Shown piece after piece: positions 10,042-19,905 of a DNA stretch of 46,139 nt. Made by a program: the position numbers and the translations under genes. Source of the DNA: Thraustochytrium sp. TN22 (Eukaryota; Sar; Bigyra; Thraustochytrida; Thraustochytriidae); the NCBI GenBank assembly GCA_013306675.1, contig JABLUY010000267.1, forward strand, positions 1 through 46,139, read 5' to 3'. Numbering within the stretch: position 1 is the first letter of the stretch; each line of letters opens with the position of its first letter. The notes beneath the pieces were generated by a model. That model saw only the letters and a program-made list of their open reading frames with translations, was not told the DNA's origin and ran no database searches.

Positions 10042-10368
10042 CGCTCGGCGAAAAAAGACACTCACATACTTGATGACGACAACGACACCCACCTCCGGCT
10101 ACGAAACCAGTTGCATACGCAGCGCAGGTGTGCTCGCGTGCGCGTGGCGTGAACTTCAGCGGCTGGCTGCTTCCGGTTCGTAGCAGGGAGAGACTTGGGG
10201 ATTGGATATATTTTCGTATTTTGCTTGATGGTAGTCTTTGTTCTCATGCATGGTGTCCTTGGGCGCGGCGCGACGACGTCTCGTCGAGCAGCGCAAACGC
10301 ACAACGCGGCAGCACGACAGCGCAGCAGCGCGACAGCGCGACGGCGCGACAGCGTACGCTCTCTCTCT

Positions 10369-10417
<49 letters not shown>

Positions 10418-10649
10418 GCCGTGCGCAAACCAGCCAGGCCACGCCTTCGCGCCAGGGCACGGCATGGCGCGGCAAACAAAGCATCGGAAAGCACACCCCA
10501 CTGCAGTAGCGCCAGAGACGACAAAGCGAAGGGTAGTGCTCCAGAAGCAATGGCTGATTCTGTCTCGCTCCGGTTTGGTTGCGCGGCGCAGCGCGACGCA
10601 ACGCCAAGCTGTAGCTACTAGCTCGTAGCCCCTAGCGAACCAGCGCGAA
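10042..10649. other. Intergenic region with CT microsatellite
   Basis: No gene is seen. It lies between the lost N-terminal end of the P450 remnant and the 3' end of Rab2 and contains the CT tract at 10359-10417. Confidence 0.5.
10359..10417. repeat. (CT)n microsatellite
   Basis: This is an almost pure CT run of about 59 bp with CC and TT interruptions. A similar tract lies at 36511-36556. Confidence 0.95.
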
Positions 10650-11921
<1,272 letters not shown>

Positions 11922-12113
11922 TCACGTCGCATCGCTCGCATGCTTGCGAGAGGACACGTGGCCACGGGAGGCGTCGCTGCAAGGCAGGGGCGAGGACACG
12001 GGCGACGGCGAGCGAGGAGGAACAGGTCAATTTGGTCAGCGGTGCCGCGGCCGCCGCGAACGACGTCGGACTTGGAGACTACCAAACTAAAGGTGACGAG
12101 TTGATGTCGCACG

Positions 12114-13166
12114 TCATGCCTCCGGATCAGGGTCGACCGTAGATTTGCTGGCCAGTCTGGAGTTCTCCGCAGCCTCAGAGGTGGCCTGAATATGAGCGGC
12201 CTTGCCGGCGGTGAGGAGGTAAATGCCAGCAAAGGCGACCAGGAGGCCGAGCATAAAGAGACCCCACGCGAGGGAGTCAAAGCACTCGAACTCGCGGTAA
12301 TAAAGCCCGCCGAACGTCACGCCGGCGACGATGAGGAGCGCGGAGTAGAGCGGCGAGAAGAGCGTGGCGTCGTAGCGAGCCAAGCCCTGGTTAATAAAGC
12401 TGACCTGCGTGACGGCCAGGACAATGACGGCGACGATCCAGAGTAGCGCGAGCACCGGCTCGTCAACGAAGGAGTTGGAAGCGCCGGAGATCTGGCCTGT
12501 GAGAATCTCGGCGGCGCCCTTAAACAATATGTTCATCTGGCCGCCCAGCGCAGCGGCCACCATGGCGTAGAGCACCGGCTGCATGAGCACCGGCACGAAG
12601 CGCACAAGGCGCGTCTTGAGCATGGCGATGGCGGAGAAAATGAGCGCGAAGGCGATGCTCTCTGACACGATGGTGCGCTCGTAGCGCCAGAGCGCGCGCA
12701 GGGCCGCCAGGTCGTAGTCGGCCTCGGCGTGCACGCCGAAGGCGCTCGTGAGTACCACACCCGTAACGATGACCAGGCCCGCCATGTAGTCGCGACGCGA
12801 GACGACCTCGTTCTCCAGGAACCGCGGGCCAATTACCTGCGTCAGCACGAGGGTCACGGCGCCCAGCGGCGTCACGAGCGTCTGCGCCGCGAACGAAAAG
12901 GCCATGATGTCCAGCGGCACCGGGAAGACGCCTACCAGACAAACGCCCAGGATCCACCGCGGCGACAGCACGATGCCCTCCACCGGCTCCCTGTACTTGC
13001 TGCCCACGGGCAGCAGCTGCTGCTGCGTCTGCGCCTGCTTTTGCACGATGTTGCCAAACGAGGTGAAAACCGACGACCCAAAGGCTGCCGCAATGCCCGC
13101 CAGCCACAGGTAGCTCTCTTCGCCGTCCTCCGCAGCCCCGGTGCCCAGCTCGCACGGCGACGCCAT
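12114..13166 (-). CDS. NIPA-type magnesium transporter
   Basis: The product is 350 residues with about nine hydrophobic spans and the NIPA family pattern: ...AFGSSVFTSFGNIVQKQAQ at the first helix, PLGAVTLVLTQVIGPRFLENE, and SFINQGLARYDATLFSPLYSALLIVAGVTFGGLYYREF near the end. NIPA proteins belong to the drug/metabolite transporter superfamily and move Mg2+ across plasma or endosomal membranes. Start MASPCELG at 13166 is preferred. An in-frame Met at 13274 would add 36 polar residues that look like 5' UTR. The tail is charged and cytosolic. Single exon, transcribed in the same direction as Rab2, with an 819-bp gap. Confidence 0.9.
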   Translation of the reverse strand: MASPCELGTGAAEDGEESYLWLAGIAAAFGSSVFTSFGNIVQKQAQTQQQLLPVGSKYREPVEGIVLSPRWILGVCLVGVFPVPLDIMAFSFAAQTLVTPLGAVTLVLTQVIGPRFLENEVVSRRDYMAGLVIVTGVVLTSAFGVHAEADYDLAALRALWRYERTIVSESIAFALIFSAIAMLKTRLVRFVPVLMQPVLYAMVAAALGGQMNILFKGAAEILTGQISGASNSFVDEPVLALLWIVAVIVLAVTQVSFINQGLARYDATLFSPLYSALLIVAGVTFGGLYYREFECFDSLAWGLFMLGLLVAFAGIYLLTAGKAAHIQATSEAAENSRLASKSTVDPDPEA

Positions 13167-14423
13167 TGTCCCGCGCCGCGCCGCCCCGGCCGGCGAGGGG
13201 CGCTGGGGTCGGGCTCGTCCCTGTACTAGATCAGTCCCTGGCTGGCCCCGATTCAAGTTTTGCACGTGAGTCAACCGTCAAAGCGTAGGCGAGGCGTGTG
13301 ACGCGCGCGAGCAGCTGACGGTGTGGCTGCACTGGCCGCCAAGGCAGTGATGGCGAGTAAATGGGCCAGGCTGGCCGGCCCGGGCCTGCCAGTGCCAGTG
13401 CAGTGGTCCGAGTGGTCCGGCAAGTCCCGCGTGCACCACACGCGCCGTTGGCGGTGTGCGCCCGATTGCGCGCGGGCGGATTTCTGCCGTGACTGGAGGC
13501 GATGACGACAGAGGCTCAGCTGCTGCCATCAGGGCCATGTCGTTCAAGTTGAGAGCATTACGGCGCCCGCGGCCCGCCACAAGCCTTGCGCAAGGAGCTC
13601 CAACTTGAACTTGCTCCTACTTGCTCAGCTGGCGGGTAAGTTAACGTTAGCTCAGCTGCGTCAGAAGGTGACATCGTGACGGCCTGCCAGTGCAGTGCGC
13701 GATCATGCCGCCTGGCTGGCGGCTCTTCTACCACCTGCTTCGCGACGCTGGCACCACCAGCATGCCACCACCAGCACCAGCACCACTGGCACCAGCACCT
13801 CGCCGGGGAAGGAGCCTCCCGTCCGAAACCCCCTCGGCCCGTGCTGGCGGGCCGGCCGGCCGCTCGGCGCGGCGCCCACCATGACCGGTACTACTAGCCC
13901 ACGCGCCGCGGGCCGCCGGAACCAGCCGCCTGGGCAGGCGACAGCGGCGACAGGCAGCCGGGGCCGCGATCTTCGCTCCCGCGCCGAGATCAGCGATCGT
14001 CAGACGCTGCCCGTAGGCGAGGCCGTAGAGGTGGTGGACCACTGGTGGTACCGCTGCTCCAGCTCCCGCGCGCCGTGGTGGACGAGATCCACCAGCACGC
14101 GCGGCGCCGCGCTTTCGATGGCGCGCGCGTGGCCAGGGGCAGCGCGCGAAGGTGCGGCGGCACGCGCGGCGCGCGGGATTCGCCGAGGCGCCGCGCGGCT
14201 GCTCCCGCGCGGAGGCGCAGGCCGGCCCGGATGCGCCGGGCTGGCCCGGCGCGCGCCGTGCCCCGCGCCGGGCCGCGCGATCGTCGAGAATCGAGCTTGC
14301 GTTCAAACCCGAATTGCGGTCGAGCGGCACGTCCTGTCGCCGCGGGTCGGTTCGGGCGCGCGCGGGCTGCAGGCGGAGCGCGCGGCGGGCGAGCGCGCGA
14401 GCGCGACGCGGCCGGCAGGAGAC
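13167..14423. other. Intergenic region, no convincing gene
   Basis: Long open frames exist on both strands (for example 13728-14888 minus), but they are arginine/alanine/proline-rich by-products of very high GC and show no domain. The region separates the divergent NIPA gene and the small orphan gene, so both promoters should lie here. Confidence 0.45.
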
Positions 14424-14789
14424 ATGCCGTCCACGGCGGCGGCGGTGGGCGAGGCGGCGCGCTCGGCGCTGCTCATGATGAACGGCAAGGATGGGGACGC
14501 GCACGGCAGCGGCGACATCCGCGGGTTCACGGCGCAGGAGCAGGACGAGCTGCTGCTGGGCGGCGAGAAGGTGCTGGTGAACGGCGCGCCAAGGAACCAG
14601 CGCGGCAACGCCGCCAGGTTCCGCAAGCGCCGCGGCACGCCCGTGCCGCTCGATCTGGGCCGCCTGCGCACGCAGCTCGCATCCTTTGCGGGCCGCGCCC
14701 CGCACCAGCACGCGCACAAGGGCGGCGCCTCGCAGCTGCCCAAGCTCGCCGCCGTCAGTGAGAGCGACGACGACCGCGGCGACGAGTAG
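14424..14789 (+). CDS. Small orphan protein, 121 residues
   Basis: I do not recognise the family. From ATG 14424 the protein reads MPSTAAAVGEAARSALLMMN..., with a FTAQEQDELLLGGEKVLVNG segment, a basic centre (RFRKRRGTPVPLDLGRLRTQL), a His-rich piece (HQHAHKGG) and an acidic end (SESDDDRGDE). The amphipathic, mixed-charge composition differs from the arginine-rich noise upstream, which is why I accept only this part of a longer open frame beginning at 13695. It may be a small nuclear or RNA-associated protein (guess). Confidence 0.55.
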   Translation: MPSTAAAVGEAARSALLMMNGKDGDAHGSGDIRGFTAQEQDELLLGGEKVLVNGAPRNQRGNAARFRKRRGTPVPLDLGRLRTQLASFAGRAPHQHAHKGGASQLPKLAAVSESDDDRGDE

Positions 14790-15235
14790 AGGGAGCCTTG
14801 TTCCGGCCAAGCCAGCGCGAGCGGACGACCGCGCGGGCGAGCGAGAGCTCTGGCAGGCAGTTCCGCCTCCGACCAATGTATACGGCATACCTTCCGTGGC
14901 ACTCTCTCTCTCTCACACCTCATGCCAAGGGCACGTAGAAGCGGGACGAGACAGGAAGAAGACAGGAAGACAGACAGATGACAGCTTGAGCTGGCAGGAA
15001 AGGAGTCCACGCCGGCGCGACGACAAGAGCAGCGCTTTCCTTTGACGAGCGCTTGCTGTACAACACATCAAACGCTACTCTATTACCCGTGTGAACCTTA
15101 CGACTACTATTTTCTTATCTTTGGCAAGGACAAGACGACGACAAGACGCCAATTCCTTTTTCTTGACAGTCACCGAAGGCCAATGCAAAGGCATGTGCTA
15201 CCTCTCGCCAAGGCTTTGACGTGACGATAGCAAAG

Positions 15236-15345
15236 AGAAAGTGGCGCCACGTGCGTTTTGAACTCTCTCTCATCAGCTTGCGCATCGGCCTCCTCCAGCA
15301 AAGAGAAAGAGGCGCCACGTGCGATTTATACTCTGATCAGCTTGC
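15236..15345. repeat. Direct repeat pair with CACGTG
   Basis: The word GGCGCCACGTGCG followed by CTCTGATCAGCTTGCGTATC-like sequence occurs twice, at about 15243 and 15312. Both copies are preceded by CAAAGAGAAAG. CACGTG lies at 15248-15253 and 15316-15321. Confidence 0.85.
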
Positions 15346-15389
15346 GTATCCCTTCCCACCCAGCCCCGCCAAAAGATAAGAGAGGATTG

Positions 15390-15570
15390 TGCGCATGGCT
15401 TTGAGCGAATGAAGGAGCTTCTCTTTTCTTTTTTTTTTCGCACGTGTCCGGGTCGAGAGGAGAGCGCGCATGGCAGGCTTTGAGCAAATGAAGAGACCTC
15501 TCTCTTTTTTCGCAAGAAGCTCCTCGATTTCCCCCCAAGATAGATCCCTTTTTTTTTGTCGCACGTGTCG
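15390..15570. repeat. Direct repeat pair, GCGCATGGC...TTTTTTTCGCACGTGTC
   Basis: Two units (about 15391-15450 and 15467-15570) share GCGCATGGCTTTGAGC(G/A)AATGAA, a T-rich run, and CGCACGTGTC. CACGTG lies at 15441-15446 and 15562-15567. Confidence 0.8.
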
Positions 15571-15581
15571 CACTTTCTCAA

Positions 15582-16940
15582 TCAACGCTTAGCGTGGAGC
15601 GCCTCGACAGTGTCGGCGATGCGATCGCCCATGTCCGAGGTGGAGACGGCGTCGGCCTTGGACTCACCCGGGAGCAGGAGGTCACCGGTGCGGTGGCCGG
15701 CCTGCAGGACCTCATCCACGGCGCTCTCAATGAGCGCGGCCTCCTCGTTGAGGCCAAAGGAGTAGCGCAGCATGAGCGCGCCCGAGAGGATCTGCGCGAT
15801 GGGGTTGGCGACGTTGAGGCCGGTGAGCGAGGGCGCGCTGCCGCCCGAGGGCTCGTACATGTGCAGGGAGCCAGTGCTGAGGCTGGCCGAGGGCATGAGG
15901 CCGAGCGAGCCCGGCAGCACGCTGGCCGTATCACTGAGAATATCGCCAAAGAGGTTGGCCGTGACGATGACGTCAAAGGAGGACGGGTCCAGGATGAGCT
16001 GCATGGCGGCGTTGTCCACGTACATGAACTCCATGGAGACCTCCGGGTAGTCGGGCTTGATCTCGTTGGCCACGCGGCGCCAGAGGCGGCTGCAGTCCAG
16101 CACGTTGGCCTTGTCGACCACGGTCACCTTCTTGTTGCGCTGCATGGCCGTCTCAAAGGCGAACTTGACCGGGGCGCGGATCTGGTCCGCCGTGTAGTGC
16201 ATCACGTCCCAGGCCTCGTCGCCCTCCGTGCGGTGCTCGCCAAAGTACACGTCGCCCACGAGCTCGCGGATGATGACCATGTCGATCGCGCCGCGCTGCA
16301 GAATCTCCGGCTTGAGCGGGCACAGCGGCGCCAGGTTGCCATAGATCTTGGCCGGCCGGATGTTCACGCCGAAGCCAAACTGCTTGCGCAGGCCCAGCAG
16401 GGAGTTCTTCTCCGCGTCCTTCCACCGCGGCTCGCTCGCGTGCTCCACGGGGCCGCCCACCGAGCCGAAGAGCACCGCGTCCGACGACTTGCACAGGTCG
16501 ATCGTCTCCTGCGGGAAGTGGCTCTGGTGGTCGTCCCACGCCGCGCCGCCAATGAGCCCATACTTGAAGTCCAGCTCGTGCCCGAAGCAGCCCGCCGTGC
16601 GTTGCTGCGCCCCGCAAGCCGCTCACCTCGCGTCGCGTCAGTCGATCCGCCTGCCATCACCTCTGCCCAGCCCACTCGCTGCCAGCCTGGGCCCAGCCTG
16701 CCGAGGCAGGCGCCAAGGCCGCCCGCGCCCTGCCCGCCCGCCCCGCTCCCTCCCTCCCTCCCTCCCTCTGGCCTTGGCGCCGCGCCGCGCACCTCGGCAC
16801 GCCCTCCGTGCGCTCGCTCGGTGCGCCGCAGCCGCACAAGAGGCGAGGCCCTCACGTACCAGCACCTTGACAGCCTCGGCCATCACCTCCGGGCCGATGC
16901 CGTCGCCCGGCAGGGTCGCGATCACGCGCTTCATCGCCAT
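15582..16940 (-). CDS. leuB: 3-isopropylmalate dehydrogenase (2 exons)
   Basis: Exon 1 is 16940-16860 (27 codons, [20 protein letters not shown]...) and exon 2 is 16604-15582, with a 255-bp phase-0 GT-AG intron (16859-16605). Together they give 367 residues, the normal length. The enzyme oxidatively decarboxylates 3-isopropylmalate with NAD in leucine biosynthesis. The sequence shows the GDGIGPEV start, [16 protein letters not shown] across the exon 2 start, [16 protein letters not shown], and the family signature [19 protein letters not shown]. The joined residues at the splice ([16 protein letters not shown]) fit the family and support the intron. No clear targeting peptide is seen, so cytosolic or weakly targeted. 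The gene is divergent from the Cys-rich membrane gene at 17225. Confidence 0.95.
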
Positions 16941-17224
16941 GCTGCCGCCGCCCGCGCGCGCCGCCCGCTCGCCCTCGCTGCTGCCCGCTGCCGCCGCCCG
17001 CGCCGCCGCGATTTGAATTTGGGTGCCGCTCGCCGCGCAGCGCCGCCCCTGCCGCCGCGTCCGCGACCGTCCGCGACCGTCCGCGACCGTCCGCGACGGT
17101 CCGCGGTCGAAACGGTCTTGTCCTGCGCGAGGTCGGGTTCTGGAGGGACTGGGACGCGCGGCGGGACTCGGACCACCTGGAGACGACCTCGAGGCGACGC
17201 AGAGCAGAGCAGGCCGCGGCGAGC
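16941..17224. promoter_or_regulatory. Likely shared divergent promoter with decamer array
   Basis: This 284-bp gap separates the start codons of two divergent genes. It contains a 10-bp array (CCGCGACCGT three times, then CCGCGACGGT and CCGCGGTCGA) at 17061-17109. The array repeats CCGCG and ends in a near-palindrome. Promoter function is inferred from position only. Confidence 0.5.
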
Positions 17225-18154
17225 ATGGCGTGGGGCGCGGGCGAGGCCGGCGCGGCCGTGGGCGCGGCCGTGGCCGTGGCGGCGGCGTGCGGGCTGCTGG
17301 CGACGGCGGCAGGCGCCGCGGCGAGGACGCGCGCGTGGAAGCACGCCTTCTGCAAGCTCGTGCTGCTGGCGGCCGTCGGCGTCGAGTTCTTCATGGTGGC
17401 GCTGGTGGCCGTGAAGATGCCCGAAGCGGCGGAGAAACCCGTGCTGAGAGATTGCGTGCGCAGCGGCAAGGGCGGCAAGGACGAAGGCAGCTTCAGGGAC
17501 TGCAAGCAGGGGCAGCCGCCCCAGTGCACGTACGAGGACCCGTGCACGCCGTGCGACGAGCCCGTGGCGTGGACGACCTTTGATAGCTTGCTCTGGCGCA
17601 ACGACTGCCGCGTCTGTGCGCGCACCGACCCGGGGCTCTGTCGCGGCGCCGACCCGCTCGCTCGCGCCCCGCGCGATCGTGTCGAGTGGTGCCGCGACGC
17701 CCAGGGCGTTGTTGAGCCCTGCTCGCGCTGCTGCGCTACGCTGCCCTCCTTTGCCAACGGGACGCGCGTCGCCTCTCTCGAAGCCTTGCATGCTGACGAC
17801 TGCGCCTTTGTGCGCGCCACGCCGTGGCTCGACGAGCTCCCTGGTCTGCTCGAGTGTGCCGACCCTGACTTTTCGCTCGCCACGCGCTTCGGCTGCTGCG
17901 CGGCGCAGGCGCTCGACCCCACTGCCTCGGCACCTACCGGCGTTCTGGCGCTCGGAGATGGCTCCTCGGTACAGGCATGTGCCAACTCCGGCCCGCAAGC
18001 CGCTGGCTGGCACTATTGCGCGGACCTCACGGAGCAGGTCCTTCTCGCTGACGGCCGCACGGTCTCCGTGCCGGCTGGCTGCCCTCTCATCTCGAACGGC
18101 AAGCTCACGGGCGAGCTTTTTTGCCGGCCCCCCACTGCCACCTCCACGAGCTAA
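17225..18154 (+). CDS. Cysteine-rich membrane protein, unknown family
   Basis: The product is 309 residues in a single exon. Two hydrophobic segments lie near residues 8-35 (Ala/Val-rich) and 42-64 (FCKLVLLAAVGVEFFMVALV). The following roughly 240 residues hold about 20 cysteines in CxxC, CC and CxxxC spacings (CTYEDPCTPCDE, PCSRCCATL, FGCCAAQ), typical of a disulphide-bonded ectodomain. One NGT sequon is present. I do not recognise a domain, and a surface or secretory-pathway role is inferred from topology. The start at 17225 is the first ATG before the first hydrophobic helix. Confidence 0.8.
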   Translation: MAWGAGEAGAAVGAAVAVAAACGLLATAAGAAARTRAWKHAFCKLVLLAAVGVEFFMVALVAVKMPEAAEKPVLRDCVRSGKGGKDEGSFRDCKQGQPPQCTYEDPCTPCDEPVAWTTFDSLLWRNDCRVCARTDPGLCRGADPLARAPRDRVEWCRDAQGVVEPCSRCCATLPSFANGTRVASLEALHADDCAFVRATPWLDELPGLLECADPDFSLATRFGCCAAQALDPTASAPTGVLALGDGSSVQACANSGPQAAGWHYCADLTEQVLLADGRTVSVPAGCPLISNGKLTGELFCRPPTATSTS

Positions 18155-18665
18155 TGTAGTCGTAGCTCACTGACTCACACTGATGTGAGTCACATCTTGC
18201 AAGCTCAGGACTCTCCTCTCGCCGCGTGAACCAGCAAGAGGGCGGGGGCAGCGAAGCTAGCTAAGAGCAAATTAGAGCCAAGAACTCTCTTCTTCAGTGG
18301 TAGAAAAGTTAACTTAGATCAAGCAGTCAACCTCTCCAACCATTGTCAAAGCGACGACAAGTCTTTACGGTAGGCCCCACGGAGATCAACTTGGACGAAC
18401 TTGCGGCCAATGAGCGCGCCGCGGCCCGGCCGCCGCGCCTTCAAGTTCATCATGTGGAAGATGCGACCTTGGCCGAGTGCAACCTTGCAGACGGCGTGGC
18501 CGCAACCTTCTTGCCGAGCGACCACGAACAGTCAGACAGCCAACCAGCCGGCGAGGCAGGGTCGCAGCGAGGCGAGCGCGTGACGCAGCGGCGCGGCGCG
18601 GCGCGGCGCGGCGAGTCGAGTCAAGTTGGGTTGAGGCGACCACGAGGCAAGAGCGGTAGAGCAGC
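18155..18665. other. Intergenic, 5' flank of the HAD phosphatase gene
   Basis: No supported gene. A 111-codon open frame from 18343 begins with TTG and runs into the next gene in another frame. A (GGCGC)n run lies at 18590-18614, about 50-75 bp before the next start codon. Confidence 0.5.
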
Positions 18666-19706
18666 ATGGCAGGGTTGACGCTGCTGAGCGTGGGCAAAAG
18701 GTGCGGCGCGGCGCTCCGGTCACGAGGCGGCGTGGGCCTGCTAGGCGGCGCGAGCGGGACGCAGATGCAGCACAGCGCGAGGCTGAGCCAGCAGCAGGAG
18801 CGGTCGACGTGCAACCTGAGCTACGCGGACATGGACTTCACCAGGGCGCTGCTGGCCGGCAAGGAGGGCTTCATCATCGACTGTGACGGCGTGCTGTACC
18901 ACGGGTCGCACCTGCTGCCGGGCGCTCGCGAGTTCGTCACCTACCTGCAGGAGAGCGGCAAAAAGCACCTGTTCTTGACGAACTCCAGTGACAAGAGCGC
19001 GAGCCGCCTGGTGGAGAAATTTGAGCGCCTCGGGCTCCGCGTGCGCGAGGAGAACTTTTACACGAGTGCCATGTCAACGGCGACCTTTCTGCGCTGGCAG
19101 AAGCGCGGCGGTCGCGCCTTTGTGATCGGCGCCGAATGCCTGCGCAATGAGCTGCGTGCCGAGGGCCTCATGGTGGTGGACGAGGCCTCGGCGGAGATGA
19201 GCACGCCTGACTTTCTCGTGATTGGCGAGAGCGCCTCCAAGGAGTTGTACAACTTCGACACGGTAGAGTTCGCTGTCAAGCTGGTGCGGCGTGGCGCGCG
19301 CCTCATTGGCACCAACGAGGACGTGGCGGACCGCATTGGCAAGGAGATGCAGCCCGGCACGGGGGCGCTCATCCTGCCCATTGCCGCGGCCAGTGGCGCC
19401 ATGCCGTACTTTGTCGGAAAGCCGAATCCACTCATGGTGCGCAGCGCGCTCGATCGCCTCAAGGTGCACCGCGAGCACGCGGTGGTGGTTGGCGACCGCA
19501 TGAACACCGACGTGCGCGCGGGCGTGGAGGCTGGCGTGGACACCGTGCTCGTGCTCAGCGGCGTGACCACGCCGGAGGACGTGCTCAGATTCTCGTATCG
19601 GCCCACGTCCATTCTGTCCGGCGTAGGCGACATTGCTTCCATTCTGCAAGATACGGACGCGGTTCGGCCGCAGCAGCAGCAAGAGCCGCAGGACATCGCG
19701 TCATGA
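18666..19706 (+). CDS. HAD-IIA phosphatase (phosphoglycolate / 4-nitrophenylphosphatase type)
   Basis: The product is 346 residues in a single exon. All four HAD motifs are visible: DCDGV (nucleophile Asp72, acid/base Asp74), TNSS (105-108), Lys252 in GKPNP, and GDRMNTD (277-283). The long cap insert between motifs II and III is the NagD/PGP C2 type. The family removes phosphate from 2-phosphoglycolate, pyridoxal phosphate or sugar phosphates, and the substrate cannot be read here. The first 50 residues are rich in Arg, Ser and Gly with no acidic residue until about position 45, which looks like a mitochondrial targeting peptide; that would fit a metabolite-repair or photorespiratory role. 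It converges on the adenylate kinase gene with a 199-bp gap. Confidence 0.9.
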   Translation: MAGLTLLSVGKRCGAALRSRGGVGLLGGASGTQMQHSARLSQQQERSTCNLSYADMDFTRALLAGKEGFIIDCDGVLYHGSHLLPGAREFVTYLQESGKKHLFLTNSSDKSASRLVEKFERLGLRVREENFYTSAMSTATFLRWQKRGGRAFVIGAECLRNELRAEGLMVVDEASAEMSTPDFLVIGESASKELYNFDTVEFAVKLVRRGARLIGTNEDVADRIGKEMQPGTGALILPIAAASGAMPYFVGKPNPLMVRSALDRLKVHREHAVVVGDRMNTDVRAGVEAGVDTVLVLSGVTTPEDVLRFSYRPTSILSGVGDIASILQDTDAVRPQQQQEPQDIAS

Positions 19707-19905
19707 TGCATGTAATTCATTTCTTGGGTGTGCCTATAATGTGCTTCGCGCGCTTTGGAGCTTTGCCCGCTTACAGGTAGGTAGGTAGTGCGTGTCGTAC
19801 TCAAGCCCGTGGAGGTAACTATTGTTCATCGCATCCAACGGCACGGATGAGCGGGCCACTAAGTCAAAGAGCACCTTGTCGAGCGCCGTCGCCACGGTCC
19901 TGTAT

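Larger units (their letters stand above)
14790..15581. other. Intergenic region with G-box-bearing direct repeats
   Basis: This region lies between two convergent genes (the orphan ends at 14789, leuB ends at 15582), so it is 3' sequence for both. It is less GC-rich than its surroundings and contains direct repeats with CACGTG palindromes, listed separately. Confidence 0.55.

Noticed and set aside
13728-14888. Long minus-strand ORF opposite the small orphan gene
   Set aside because: It is Arg/Ala/Pro-rich throughout, as expected for antisense of GC-rich DNA, with no recognisable family.
15594-17414. 606-codon plus-strand ORF across leuB
   Set aside because: It is antisense to a complete 3-isopropylmalate dehydrogenase gene and shows no domain.
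18343-18678. 111-codon ORF upstream of the HAD phosphatase
   Set aside because: It starts with TTG, has no domain, becomes Arg/Gly-rich and overlaps the next gene's start.
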